A stretch of 64,000 nucleotides of DNA from Sclerurus mexicanus (Eukaryota; Chordata; Aves; Passeriformes; Furnariidae): assembly GCA_013396755.1 (NCBI GenBank), contig VWZF01003406.1, positions 1,357,176 to 1,421,175 on the forward strand. The letters are read 5' to 3'. Shown one piece after another: positions 1-10,510 of the stretch (within the stretch, counting starts at the first letter, position 1; each line of letters opens with the position of its first letter). The position numbers were made by a program, and so were the translations under genes. The notes beneath the pieces are model-generated. The model was not told where the DNA came from and made no database searches. It saw nothing but the letters and a program-made list of their open reading frames with translations.

Positions 1-1082
1 ATCAAAATTAGTCAAACTGATGATTTCACCACTGACAACTAATTGCACACAGGAACATAAGGGTTCAGTTTCATTTAGTTCATTTGCAAACCAGAATTTG
101 GAGAATAAATTCCTGTTCCTATGTTAACAGAGACTTGGTTAACACTGTGAATCACATGGTATAAAGTGGGAAACTCCTGTCTCTTCTAGATCCTATTTAA
201 GTCAGACACAAAGAGTTTAGCCAGGCAGATCATGCACACAACAATTACTTGAAGCCTATGAGAAAACCCTCCGAGGGCTCATCTTGCTTCTTGAAGAGCC
301 AACACACAGAGGAGTTCCCTGCGATGCCTTTCATGATCTCCATTGTTCACAGGGTACTAAAGTAATGAATAGCCTTTATTTTTCCAAGTTTCAGTCACAG
401 AATGTGCATGCTAGCATTAAAAGGAAAACAAAAGTGCAGAAATGCCAAGATACTATGTAACACACAGCCCTTCATCACTTGCATTGATGCACAGTGTTAC
501 AAATTTTATCTAATCAACTGACATTTTAAGTAGTGGAGAATTTAACAAGAATAACAATGTGGTGACAATTTAGTCTTTCTTCCCCCTCCATAAAAACACT
601 GTCTTCTGTTTGGTCTAGATTTAGGTCAAGACATTTCACTAATTTGCTAGTCATTAAAAAGATATTTTTATACCCAGCCTGTAATATTATACTCTTCAGT
701 GATTATGATAGTTCCCAACAGAATTCCAGACTTGAAAATGAAGGCTGGGAAGCTGAGCTGCAATTATGATACTTTAAATAATTCCACAAAAGTAGAACCA
801 CTGTTAAATAATTTATAGTCTTTGATCTTGTCACAGATCTACTGAAATCTTCACATCACTCAAGCTAAATATTTTCAAACAGAAGTGGGATAGGTTACTT
901 CCCTCCACCTCCTTCTGTCACTGCAGGAGCCGAGGAAAATAACGGTGCCAGGGGCCGAATTCTTCATTACTTTGGTGTAAGCTCCTTCTTGCGTGAAAAT
1001 TTTTCCTCTGGGGTTTAAATACATTCAGAGATAAGTCTTTCATCACAGCACCTTGAAAGGTTAAGAAAGTAGCGGCTATTTT
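1..1082. other. Unique noncoding sequence, no gene seen
   Basis: AT-rich sequence with no credible exon and no repeat I can name. Frames are short and interrupted on both strands. Confidence 0.5.
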
Positions 1083-1190
1083 TGAATCAGAGTCAATAAG
1101 AAAGGAAAAGAGCTTTAAGATCCTCAAGTCCAACCGTCCACCTACCACCGCCACCATTTTCACCCTTAAATCACGTCCTCAAAATAGTTT
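1083..1190 (-). repeat. CR1 LINE 3'-end fragment
   Basis: Read on the minus strand this ends like an avian CR1. The plus strand shows the usual degraded start (an 'aatcagagtcaataag'-like tail), then 'ctttaagatcctcaagtcca', then the ACC-rich stretch 'cctaccaccgccacc'. The same layout recurs at 20381 in this window. It is only about 100 bp and stops abruptly near 1190, about 80 bp before a second CR1 of a different subfamily begins. It may be an independent truncated insertion or the residue of a larger element. Confidence 0.6.
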
Positions 1191-1268
1191 TCCCTCCCAA
1201 GTGACATTACTCCTAACATTTTACAAAACAGAAAATGTTACCTTTTGACTCTGCATCTTGCACAGGTA

Positions 1269-1700
1269 CAGAATGATAGAATAGCCTGAGTTGGAAGGGA
1301 CCCACAAGGATCATCTAAGTCCAACTCTTGGCACTGCATGGGGCAGCCCAAAGAATCACACCATGTGCCTGAGAACCTTGTCCAAAAACATATTGAACTC
1401 AATCTTGATGCTGTGACCATTTCCCTGGGGGGCATGTTCCAGTGCCCAACCACCCTCTGGGTAAAGAACCTTTTCCCAATATCCAACCTAAACCTCCCCT
1501 GACACAACTTCACACCATTCCCTGGGTCCTCTCACTGGTTACCAGGGAGAAAAGATCAGTGCGTGCCCCTCCTTTTCCCCTCAAAAGGAAGCTGTAGACA
1601 GCAACGAGGCCTCCCCTCGGACTCCTCTTCTCCAGGCTGAAGAGGTCCAGTGATCTCAGCCGCTCCTCACACGGCTTCCCCTTCAGACCCATCACCACAT
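1269..1700 (-). repeat. CR1 LINE, 5'-truncated (CR1-X-like 3' end)
   Basis: Minus-strand CR1 of about 430 bp containing the 3'UTR and the C-terminal end of ORF2. The 3' end near 1269 has the decayed CR1 microsatellite ('gaatgatagaatagcc') followed by 'ttggaagggacccacaagg'. Minus-strand frames give CR1 ORF2p-like segments: 'CEERLRSLDLFSLEKRSPRG' from about 1674 downward and 'CQGRFRLDIGKRFFTQRVVG' further on, in different frames, so the coding part carries frameshifts. The 3' tail shares an identical run of over 20 bases with the SINE at 4752-4886, which suggests a CR1-X-type partner LINE. Homology past about 1700 is not convincing. Confidence 0.85.
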
Positions 1701-2017
1701 AGGCAAGCAGAGATGAGAGAAGCTCCTCACAGGACATCAGTCCTTGTGAAGCTCTGTGTATCTGTGCCAGGAAGGCAAGGGAGCCTTCCACAACACGTTC
1801 AGCTACACTGCCAAACTTCAGCAGATGCCATCAGGCCTAGAGAGATGCTGAACATGGCCACTTTCCTTAAGTAAGGGTCAGCTCCTGAAGTCTGGTACCC
1901 AGCAACATACATGAAAATGAAGGCTGTAGTAAACCACCTGGTTAGAAACAAAACAGAAAAAAATGTCTGTAATTTGTGGTCTAATCAGTCACAATCCACC
2001 TTAATTGGGTCCTTAAT
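1701..2017. other. Spacer between two inverted CR1 copies
   Basis: About 320 bp of unassigned sequence between the divergent CR1 copies. An open frame starting at 1911 runs through the spacer into the plus-strand CR1, but its first ~35 codons resemble nothing I know. Confidence 0.4.
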
Positions 2018-2512
2018 GGGGTCCTCAGCACAAGAAAGACATGGGCCTGCTAAACTGAGTCCAAAGGACACCATGAAGGTGATCAGGGGAATAGAACATC
2101 TCTGCTACGGAGACAGGCCAAGAGAGTTGAGGTTGCTCAGCCTGGAGAAGAGAAGGCTCCCAAAAGACCTCTTTGCAGCCCTCCAGTACCTTAAGGGGGT
2201 TTATGAAAAGGAGGGATAGGGACTTTTTATATGGGCAAATAGTGACAGGACAAGGGGCAGTGCTTTTAAACTGAAAGAGGGCAGGTTTAGATTAGATGCT
2301 AAGGAGGAATTCTTTACCCAGAGGATGGTGAAACAGTGGAACAGGTTGCCCAGAGAGGCTGTGGGTACTCCATCCCTGGAAGTGTTCAAGGCCAGGTTGG
2401 ATGGGACTCGGAGCAACCTGGTCTAGTGTGTGGCATCCTTGTCCATGGCAGGGGGATTGGAACAAGGTAATCTTTAAGATCCCTTCCAACTCAAACCATT
2501 ATGTTTCTTATG
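2018..2512 (+). repeat. CR1 LINE, 5'-truncated, with ORF2 C-terminus
   Basis: Plus-strand CR1 of about 495 bp. The translation contains the typical CR1 ORF2p tail, for example 'MKVIRGIEHLCYGDRPREL' followed by 'SLEKRRL' and 'QYLKGVYEKEG'. The frame is broken by one in-frame TAG at 2217-2219. Beyond it, the same frame stays open to the expected terminal stop at 2424-2426. The 3'UTR then gives 'agatcccttccaactcaaac' and a decayed CR1 terminal microsatellite near 2500-2512. It is one of the better preserved CR1 copies here. It is a non-autonomous fragment because everything upstream of the last part of ORF2 is missing. Confidence 0.9.
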
Positions 2513-4751
2513 TCCTGCTAGTCAGGGATATGGCCTATTCATAGTTCCTATCAAGAGCACTGACCAAATAACCTACTCACTAGTGAAAACTGGGCTTCTT
2601 GGTTAAAATTATCTTACAAAGTCAAATTCAGAAGCACTGGTGTAAATTAAAGGCTTGGGCACAGGATCAAGCTATGCACTCAGAAAAAAAAAAGTTGCCT
2701 CTAATTAGCTGAGGCCAGTAGCTAAGAAAAGACAAGATAACATACCTTAAATGCCTTTTGCTGGACACAAAACCAAGGCTGCATCACATTGCAGCCCAGG
2801 ATGTCTACGTGCATGTGTACGCACGATTACAGCAGCTCTGCTGACTGATAACTTGTTAAATTGACATAACTTGACTGTCAGGGTCCTAAGACTAATGAAA
2901 CATGTAAAGTATGGCAGAAGTAAACAGCAGCTTTCCAGGAAACACTTAATTTGCATTCTAATTAATGCAATGTGGGGCAGAAGTCATAAATAAAGGATTC
3001 AATCACAGCTCACTGTATAATAGGCAGGCTGGTTTTACACACCTGACATGACAGGCAAGTACTAATGTGGGGTTAGGGAAGATGCCAAAACTAAACAAGT
3101 TCTTCACATCTGCAAGAGACAAAGAGGTGCAGCACCAAAAAAAACCAAAAGGCTTTTCATACTGCAACTTGCCTTTTAAAAGTTTCCCTCCCTAGGAATA
3201 AATTGCCTTTTTTTTTTTTTTTTGAGAAGATGACAAGTGTAAAGAAAATTTCATCAGAGGAGTTTCAGCAGGTGCAACAAACAGGATTTGAACACCACAC
3301 CTTCAGGCTCGTTACCACGGGTGATGAGTACTGCTACCCTGAATGCCCTGGTAAAGACTGCAGTCTCACTTTTCAAACAGCTTGCAGAAGCCTGCCCAGA
3401 ATAGCTGCCACCACGGAGGAACTCTGTGCACACTTCCTGAAATGGGTGAGCACCAGGTCTGAATCTTGCTATTATATTTGTCAGTCCTGTCACACAAAGC
3501 ATATTGCCTGTAATAAGTTTGGTGTGTTTTTTTTTTCTTTTTTTAGGCAAAGTTTGAGGATGGATTCCTGCTTTGCTCTCAGCTATAGCCTTACTCCATC
3601 ACCACTGTGGTGTCCCAGCCATTCCCTCCTAGGGACCGTATTACACAGTTAATACCAGCTGGTGAGCTCTGAACACAATGGGGCAAGCAGCAAAGGAGGC
3701 TGGCTGCATTTAGCCACAATAAATAAGTCTACAGAAAACCATTCAGAAATTCAATTTTTATGTCCTTTCTGTGTGGGATAGTACATGTGGTTTATGTTAC
3801 TTTAAGAACACTTTGCTAAGTGCTTTGTTGTGTTTATTAAATGCAATGAAGTCAAGAAAAGAACAAGAAATTAAGATATTTGATTTTTAATTACAAATAA
3901 ACAAAATTATTTGAAATATCCTGCTTTTCTTCCATGTGGAAACAATAGTAGAAAAAGTAGCCTATGTAAGTGGCAGAGGCTTACTTGCAAACCAAACTGA
4001 TGAAATGAAAGGGGACAGTAAATATCAGCACCATAATAAAGTCCCTTACTACTTTTAACTACTTCTCCTCACTTGCTTCACATTTCCCCACTACTCTGCC
4101 ACAAACAGCAAGTCTTTTCATGGAACCATCTGAGCTCATTCAATTTTTGTGAAAAATACTTCCTTAATGGCTATTTGGTTTTTCACAACCATAGTGATAA
4201 AAAAATATTACTGGCAGAAGTCTCAGGATTATAAATAGGTATCAGTCTTTGTTTAATTTCAGTAAGCCAGGATAAAATCACTGAGGTTTCCATACACACG
4301 ACTTTCATTAGGAGCAATGTACAACTGAAAACGCATCAGGTTCTTGCCTGTTATTTGTCCTTATTTTTATTTATGTCTTCATGCAGTTAGAAGGCTGGAA
4401 GTTTTGGGGGTATAAAGCAAAGGCCCCAGGAAAAAACCACCAGTGACTGGGGAAAGGGCAAAGTCACTCACACCAGGACAGTAACTACCAATCTGTCAGA
4501 GAAGTATTTCATTTTGAGTTTTTTGCTTGTTTCCATTTTGGCTAAATTGTTTAAGATGTGTTACTTTGGTAAATGTCCATGTAACTCCAAGTGCTAATCA
4601 ACACTGTGCTTGAAGAAAGCCTAGTCTGAAAATTTAATACATTATTCCAGAAAGCTGTAATCTAACAGACAGTAACTTGCTGCCCAAGTGCCCAGGGTCC
4701 CTCACTGAAGCCATGAGGGTTGTCAGCCAGATCTGACATTTCTTATATACA
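2513..4751. other. Unique noncoding sequence, no gene seen
   Basis: AT-rich with homopolymer runs (T-run at about 3208-3222). A frame of 149 codons at 3203-3652 starts inside the T-run and shows no known domain; I do not call it a gene. Confidence 0.5.
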
Positions 4752-4886
4752 CACAGACTATTCGGAGTCAGAAGGGACCCACAAGGATCATCGAGTCCAG
4801 CTCTTAAGTGAATGGCCCATATGAGGATCAAACCCACAATCTTGGTGTCATCAGCACCATGCTCTAACCAATTAAGCCAATACTTA
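4752..4886 (-). repeat. tRNA-Ile-derived SINE with CR1 tail (TguSINE1-like)
   Basis: On the minus strand the element begins near 4886 with a tRNA-like head (4885-4813) and continues into a CR1-type 3' tail (about 4812-4752). The head aligns with tRNA-Ile. It has an A-box-like 'TGGCTTAATTGG', an anticodon-loop region reading 'CTGATGA' (GAT anticodon), a decayed B box 'GGTTTGATCCT' and a 3' end 'ATGGGCCA'. The tail repeats the CR1-X-like end seen at 1269-1315. This tRNA-Ile plus CR1 structure is that of TguSINE1, a passerine SINE. At about 135 bp it appears nearly full length. Family assignment is from memory of its structure, not from a search. Confidence 0.8.
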
Positions 4887-7060
4887 AAATGCTTTAAGGT
4901 CAGACAAGTAGTGCCAAAAACAACCATAAAAAACAAGAGCAAGTTCTTCTTTTGGTCAAATCTTTCAAGGATTTTCCTTAAAATTCATAAAAATTATCTT
5001 TATGGAGGACTTCGAATTTTTGGAGGTTTTTTCAGGGTTTGCAAGCACTCTGTGTTAAGAGCAAAGACTTAATAAATAACACAGAATTGATATGATAAAG
5101 ATCCCAACACATCACTTTCTGGATTTAAGGATATAGTGGTACCCTACAGCAAACAGGCAGATGCAACACTTTAGTCCAGGTGCTGAGTTTAAATCAGGTT
5201 GTGAGGGATGCTGCACCTTGTCTTTGAGGAAAGGCAGGCAGAGGACAGCCTCCATAGGACACAGGAGCCAATTCCTCTTCAGGAGAGCAGTCTGGGGCTT
5301 CATCCAGATTGCTTTTAAGTAACATGCTCCTGGGGTTTGCCTGACAGGACACTGACAATGCTCAGCACTGGCTCTGGCAGCTGCAGCTGGTGGCTACATC
5401 CAGCCATGGTAACACTTTGTAGAAGAGTCCAGGCCCACAAACACTGGTACTGAACCCTGAAGCAACCCCTATCTTTCCACCATGGCCATAGACAGAGGAC
5501 CCACCTCCAGGATTAGCAGATCTCAAAGGGTTAACCAGCCACGGCCAGTTCAGAGGGTGAGACTGGGGGCAGGGAGCCAAAAGGATTTGTTGTTTGGGAG
5601 CCACTTCATGCCACCCTCAGACAAGTGTCTTGTAGAAGTCAGCAGGATGCCCCTCTGGTTAGGGACTGCAGCAGAATTTGGCTTTGGCTCTGAAGAAAAG
5701 GGATTCATAGGGGAAGCTTCTGGTAGCAGCATGTACACAAGGGAAGCTGGGCACAGCAGCACTTTTCTTTCAAAATCTCCCTGCTCCTGAAAGGCCACCC
5801 ATGGGACACAGCCATCTCTCATGTAGCTATTGTTTTCTGTGGACGTCTGCCACATCTTAACAGCCGGAGCAGAGCGGAGGGAGTTCTCAGGCCCTGCACA
5901 GAGAAGACAAAGACTGCCCTCTGCCTTTCTGCCTTCAGAGGCCACTCATAGCACAAACAAGGCAAGACACCAGAATACAACTACAGTACTACCTTCCAAA
6001 AACATGGTCCAACAGCACCCAAGCTGATTCCTACAGCCAGCATGGCAAGAATGGAAGGAGCTTTCCTGGGAGAATTGGAGAGCACCTGGAGCAGGATCAC
6101 CCTGATTTAGTAAGCACATACTCCAATTTATGAGCCAGAGACTATACTGTAGTGAATGAGGACTAAAAAGGGACAGTCCCACACTCAGAGTGTATTAAGT
6201 TCATCACTGCCAGGTCAAGCTTCTCCATTACGGACCAAATGCAAAGGGTGGGAGCTGAAATGAGAAGGTGTCTGCAAACTGGACAAAGCCACCCACTGAG
6301 GATGCTCAGCTTTCTTACCATAAAAGCCCATAGAACCAATAGCAAGACTAAATCCAGCTCTCCATCCCTTGAAAGGGCAGAGACCTTTCAGAGTCACCAA
6401 GGCTCCAAAGCCTTTTCTTAGTGTTTCAAGGCAAAGAGTTCTATTTCTTTGTAACCTTCCTGTTCATTCCCCCCTTGGCTTTCTTTTAGGGGCAGGATAA
6501 GCAGGATGAAATTTAACAACAGCAGAGTTATCAGAAGCTTCATGTGTCAAATAAATGCTACATTTCTTACAAATAGAAAACACACAAGTCATAAATCAAG
6601 GATCCAGCTCCAAGAGGCTCATCACTGGAAAGGTGTCAGTGCGTATGCATTCGGATGGCTGCTGCCCTCAGGCTGCCTGAAGGAAGTTTTGACCCAGGAT
6701 ATTAATACAGTTTATTTGACACAGAGTGAACCAGGCTGGGGCTCCAAGGTCTGTTTACATTACAAGATTGTGGGCCTTTGGGAGATTAACACCTGGAGAA
6801 AACGCATCTGTGTTTGCTGTGGGTGAGGCTACAATTTAAATTCTTACATTATCACAAAGTTGGACATGATAGATAATCAATGCCCTGTAATAGCACTGAG
6901 GAACGGAGCTAGTTTTGTTTTGCAGGGTCATTATTCAGCATATCATTCTTTCTATGTTCATTTATATTTAAAGTCAAATCAGGCACTTATTATTCCTGAG
7001 ACTTTTATGAATTTATATCTATGTTTTCATCTCTCATCTTAAAGCAAAGCTGCCTGGATC
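4887..7060. other. Unique noncoding sequence, no gene seen
   Basis: Contains slightly GC-richer sequence at about 5330-5950, where overlapping short frames occur on both strands (80-131 codons) with no recognisable domain. The stretch 6590-6840 has a CNE-like look but no specific motif. No LTR boundaries were found. Confidence 0.45.
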
Positions 7061-7066
7061 AGTTCT

Positions 7067-7115
7067 GGGGGGTTTTTTCTTTAGGTGGTTGGGGGGTTTT
7101 TTTGAGGGGGGTGGG
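7067..7115 (+). other. G-run cluster, weak G-quadruplex potential
   Basis: G6 at 7067-7072, G6 at 7091-7096, G6 at 7106-7111 and G3 at 7113-7115, separated by T-rich spacers. The first loop is 18 nt, so a canonical quadruplex is doubtful. Confidence 0.4.
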
Positions 7116-7160
7116 TTGCAGGAACATAAAATACATTATATTGTTGCAAAACGCTGTGTC

Positions 7161-8764
7161 ACAGAAATCATACAGGTATCAGACTAAAAGAAATCTTAAG
7201 AGAGCATCCAGTCTATCTTCCTACCCAGAAGCACTATCAAGTTTACTTCCAGCCATGACATATGTCCATCAAACTTCTTAAAACCTTCAGAAAAGAGTCT
7301 GCAAGATCTCTGCGTAACCTATTCCAGTGATTAACAACCCTACCCAGATCGATACTTTTAAACAACTAAAAGCCTTGTTTTGCTACTAGCGAGGCAAATC
7401 TCTGAATTTATTTTCACATCTTTAATCTACACTTTAGGTAACTTCTCCCCTTTGAAAACACTGACTGCTGAACATAAGGCTACAGATACACTGCACCTGT
7501 AGATATCAAATTAAATACAGAGACAGAATGGCAATCTGGGGAGAGAGAGCAACAAGCACAGATCGGGGTCAGTAGCACTGTTGAGAGGTAAGTGTGTGAT
7601 ACACTTTCCACATGCCTGAGCAAGTAAAGCACTGATCTGCTAAATCTGAGTTCAGTTTGGTTTTTACAGAGAGCCTTCTATTAAACATGTGTGAAAATAC
7701 AGTGCCTCTGATCCTACACTCCACAGCCACGGTGACTGACAGGTCTGCATCCTCTTTCTAACAACAGTTGCCTGGAAGACTTATACTCTTCCTCAGACAT
7801 ACCTTTTCTAGACAAACAGACACAAATCTTTCAATCTCTTTCCATACAGATCGTATTTTCTAAGTCTCGAGTAATTTGGGTCATTTTTCTAGATTACATC
7901 CCACTTGTCTGCATTACTTTCAAAAGAAGTAAAAAAAACAGACCCAAAAATCCAGCTGCTGACTTCTCAGCGCTCAACAGAGATGTCTTGCACACACACT
8001 GCCTGCTAAGAGTTGCTCTTTAAATATAATTATCACATCTTTTATTCCTGTTCCATTTGCCAGGCACTAAAATTCCATCTTCTCTCATGCTGCCAAGTCC
8101 CTGTGTGGTTACAGATTCTCTGACATGTCCTACTTTGCAGTTTTATAATCTGAGTGCCATCATACTGATAAATTTTTCCCAATGTATCATGTTCATTTGT
8201 TCTTCTAATCCCGCATTCTAAAGCATTTCTGTATCCTCTCAGCCTAAAATTTACATGTTCACTTTCTATTCCATCTTTCATTCCATCTAATGAAAATATT
8301 GATGAGAATCAGGCCCATAATTAAGCCTCTTTGAGAGCAAAAGTTAATTGTCCTTTTAGCAGGGCACCACTAATAACTGTTTTCTCAGGGTAGATTTTCA
8401 AAAAATCAGGTTCTCCCCTGATATTCAGGCCAAATTTCTACAGTTTACATGAGAGCATATAACGTTCCAGAGTGTCAAAAAAGCCTGGCTTAAGTCAAGA
8501 TGTATCACATTTACCACTTTCGCCTTATCCCCTAAGCCAGTTTCCCTGGGAAGGAAGGAAATTAGATTGGTTTAACATGATTTGTTCTTGACAAATACGT
8601 GTTGACTCTCTTTTATCACCTTTTTATCTGGATGGTGCTTACACACGGACTACTTAATAATTTGTTCTAGTACCTTTTGAGATATCAAGGTTAGACTGAC
8701 CGGTGCATAATTCCCAAGACCCTCCTCTACTCCCTTTTTAAAGATAGACGCTACAGTCTGTTAA
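7161..8764 (-). repeat. Old, decayed CR1 LINE of about 1.6 kb
   Basis: Three separated segments line up in the right order with an ancient amniote-type CR1 on the minus strand. The 3' end lies at 7161-7440 (for example 'aacctattccagtgattaac'). ORF2 C-terminal sequence is at about 7820-7990 ('ctgacttctcagcgctcaac' and its surroundings). The mid-RT part is at about 8280-8764 ('cttaagtcaagatgtatcac', then 'gactgaccggtgcataattc'). Sequence between these anchors is too diverged to follow base by base. No long open frame survives, so the copy is much older than those at 1.3-2.5 kb. Edges are approximate, and it could be two old insertions rather than one. Confidence 0.65.
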
Positions 8765-9004
8765 GAAATCAGTGCAGAAAAACACGTATGCCTCCAAGAG
8801 AAGCAAGACTTTGTGTGCATTGTGATAGCCCCATGCACAAACTTAGGCAAGAAACATTTAACTATTTTCTAGAAAATTTGGGCAAGAACAGTAAGTTGAA
8901 TTTATCTCCTTATCGTCTTGGGATGGGACAAGAATAAGCAAAGTCTAGGGTGCGTGACCAGAAATTAACATTATATAAACAGAATCATTCATTGTCAAAG
9001 AAAA

Positions 9005-9180
9005 ATGATCCCTGTTATGTAACCTCTTCCAACCTCCTGCCAGTGGATGATTATTTCCTACAAAGTATTTTCCATTGCTTTGTTCAACAGAGATTTAAGC
9101 AAATCAGTAAATAGCTTCCCTCTACTTCCCCTGGGAAATTGTTGCATAGCTATATAACAGTCAGTTTGGTCTCACCGAAA
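9005..9180 (-). repeat. Old CR1 LINE 3'-end fragment
   Basis: The plus strand reads like the reverse complement of an old CR1 3' end: 'cctcttccaacctcctgcca' followed by 'gtattttccattgctttgtt' and 'cttcccctgggaaattgttg'. It is separated by about 240 bp from the larger old CR1 and in the same orientation. Confidence 0.5.
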
Positions 9181-10039
9181 ACAATAATGTGATACTGAAA
9201 CATATTTAATAGCAACTAATTGCAACAATAAATATGTAGTAGTACCACAACCACTCCTCACCTTTCCCCACACATACAATTGTTTCTATTCACCAATACT
9301 TCACCTACTTATTCTTCTACTGTTTCCCCTCTGATTTCCAAAATACTCGTACTTCCATTCTACACAGTCCCAATGCATGTTGGCATCTGCAGAGGTACCT
9401 GGAACATCCAGGAATGCCCAACCTTATATATTTTGGATGCAGTTATACCAAGTACCTCTCATATTCTTGTTGGTCTTTACTATGGTTCTTGATGAGGCGA
9501 CAAGCTCTCATCAAAGAGAAGATCTCACAAACAGGAAGAACAAGAACTCTACATCAACCTCCATTAGAACACCATACACAATGGATCCTATATAATTCTT
9601 TGTCACAATGACTGCTAAGCCTTATTTCTTTATACCAACACTTTTATCTATTGAAATAAAGTGGGGTTAGCTGTGATGTTGATTTCAGATTCCCAGTATC
9701 CTGTTCTCCCTTTCAGGTAGTGGCTGGGAATGAAGAATAGCTGCAGTATCGCAGGATAAACCCACCTCATGAATAAACGCTGTTTCCCATTCTCCATGCG
9801 TTTAAATCAGAGGCAGTTGACCTGTTTAGGATATGATCTATTCAGATAATAAAACCCACATGGCACGTAATAAAACATTTTAATCCATGATCCATGCATA
9901 TACTTCTCTAGAAACAAAGATGGTTACAGACTGTAGCATATAAAATTTGCCCCGAGCTAGAGAGCCAAAGCCCTTTAGCACAGAGACATTTTTGAATTGT
10001 GAACTTTATAAAACCCAACCCATAAGTTCTGCAGATGTA
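9181..10039. other. Unique noncoding sequence, no gene seen
   Basis: AT-rich. Three overlapping short frames at 9280-9611 are mutually exclusive and none resembles a known protein. Confidence 0.45.
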
Positions 10040-10510
10040 GCTTATTGCTGAGAAAAATCTAAGATGTTAACTGCCAGTGTTAGCTCATATAAGCTGGTAT
10101 TTGTAAGTGTGTTGTATAACTTGTATTATTTTTCTCACCTTTTCTGTACAGTAAAACCAAGCTATTGTAAATTAAGGCTTTTCCTTTTTTTGGTGGGTTT
10201 TTTGTTGGGGGGAGGGGGGGAGGGGAGGGGAAGGGGGTGTTTTTTGGGAGTTTAATGGGGGTAAGAATGTGTTTTTGTCCTCTGCCGTTTTTAAAAATTG
10301 TACAAATCGAAGCATATTTTTAAAGGGGATTTTACTACCTGTTTAATAACTTTTTAAAAGGTTCTAGTATTGCATCATGGGACTGTGAATATGGTAGGTC
10401 TTTTCCTTCAAAAATGAACAAAGGACACATCTGAGTAATGCTTAGCAACATTAATGGCAGTTGCCATCCAAAAATCTCTTCTGCATTTCAAATAAAGGGA
10501 TCCAGAAAAG
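10040..10510 (+). other. 3'UTR-like AT-rich stretch with AATAAA
   Basis: Plus-strand texture resembles a vertebrate 3'UTR: T-rich with few CpG, 'gtacagtaaaaccaagc', 'tgtacaaatcg' and a canonical AATAAA at 10491-10496. No coding frame leads into it, so this is a weak inference. It could equally be ordinary intergenic DNA. Confidence 0.2.
10207..10237 (+). other. Strong G-quadruplex motif
   Basis: Five G tracts (G6, G7, G4, G4, G5) separated by loops of 1, 1, 1 and 2 adenines. This fits the canonical G3+N1-7 quadruplex pattern with very short loops. T-runs flank it on both sides. Confidence 0.85.

Noticed and set aside
3203..3652. 149-codon frame as a gene
   Set aside because: It starts inside a T-run coding poly-Phe, has no domain, is overlapped by an antisense frame, and has no splice or promoter context.
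5482..5945. Overlapping 102- and 131-codon frames on both strands
   Set aside because: Mutually overlapping, no recognisable domain. I also looked for LTR ends (TG...CA, primer-binding site, polypurine tract) here and found none.
7067..7115. Second G-quadruplex
   Set aside because: One loop is 18 nt, so it does not meet the canonical pattern; listed only as a G-run cluster.
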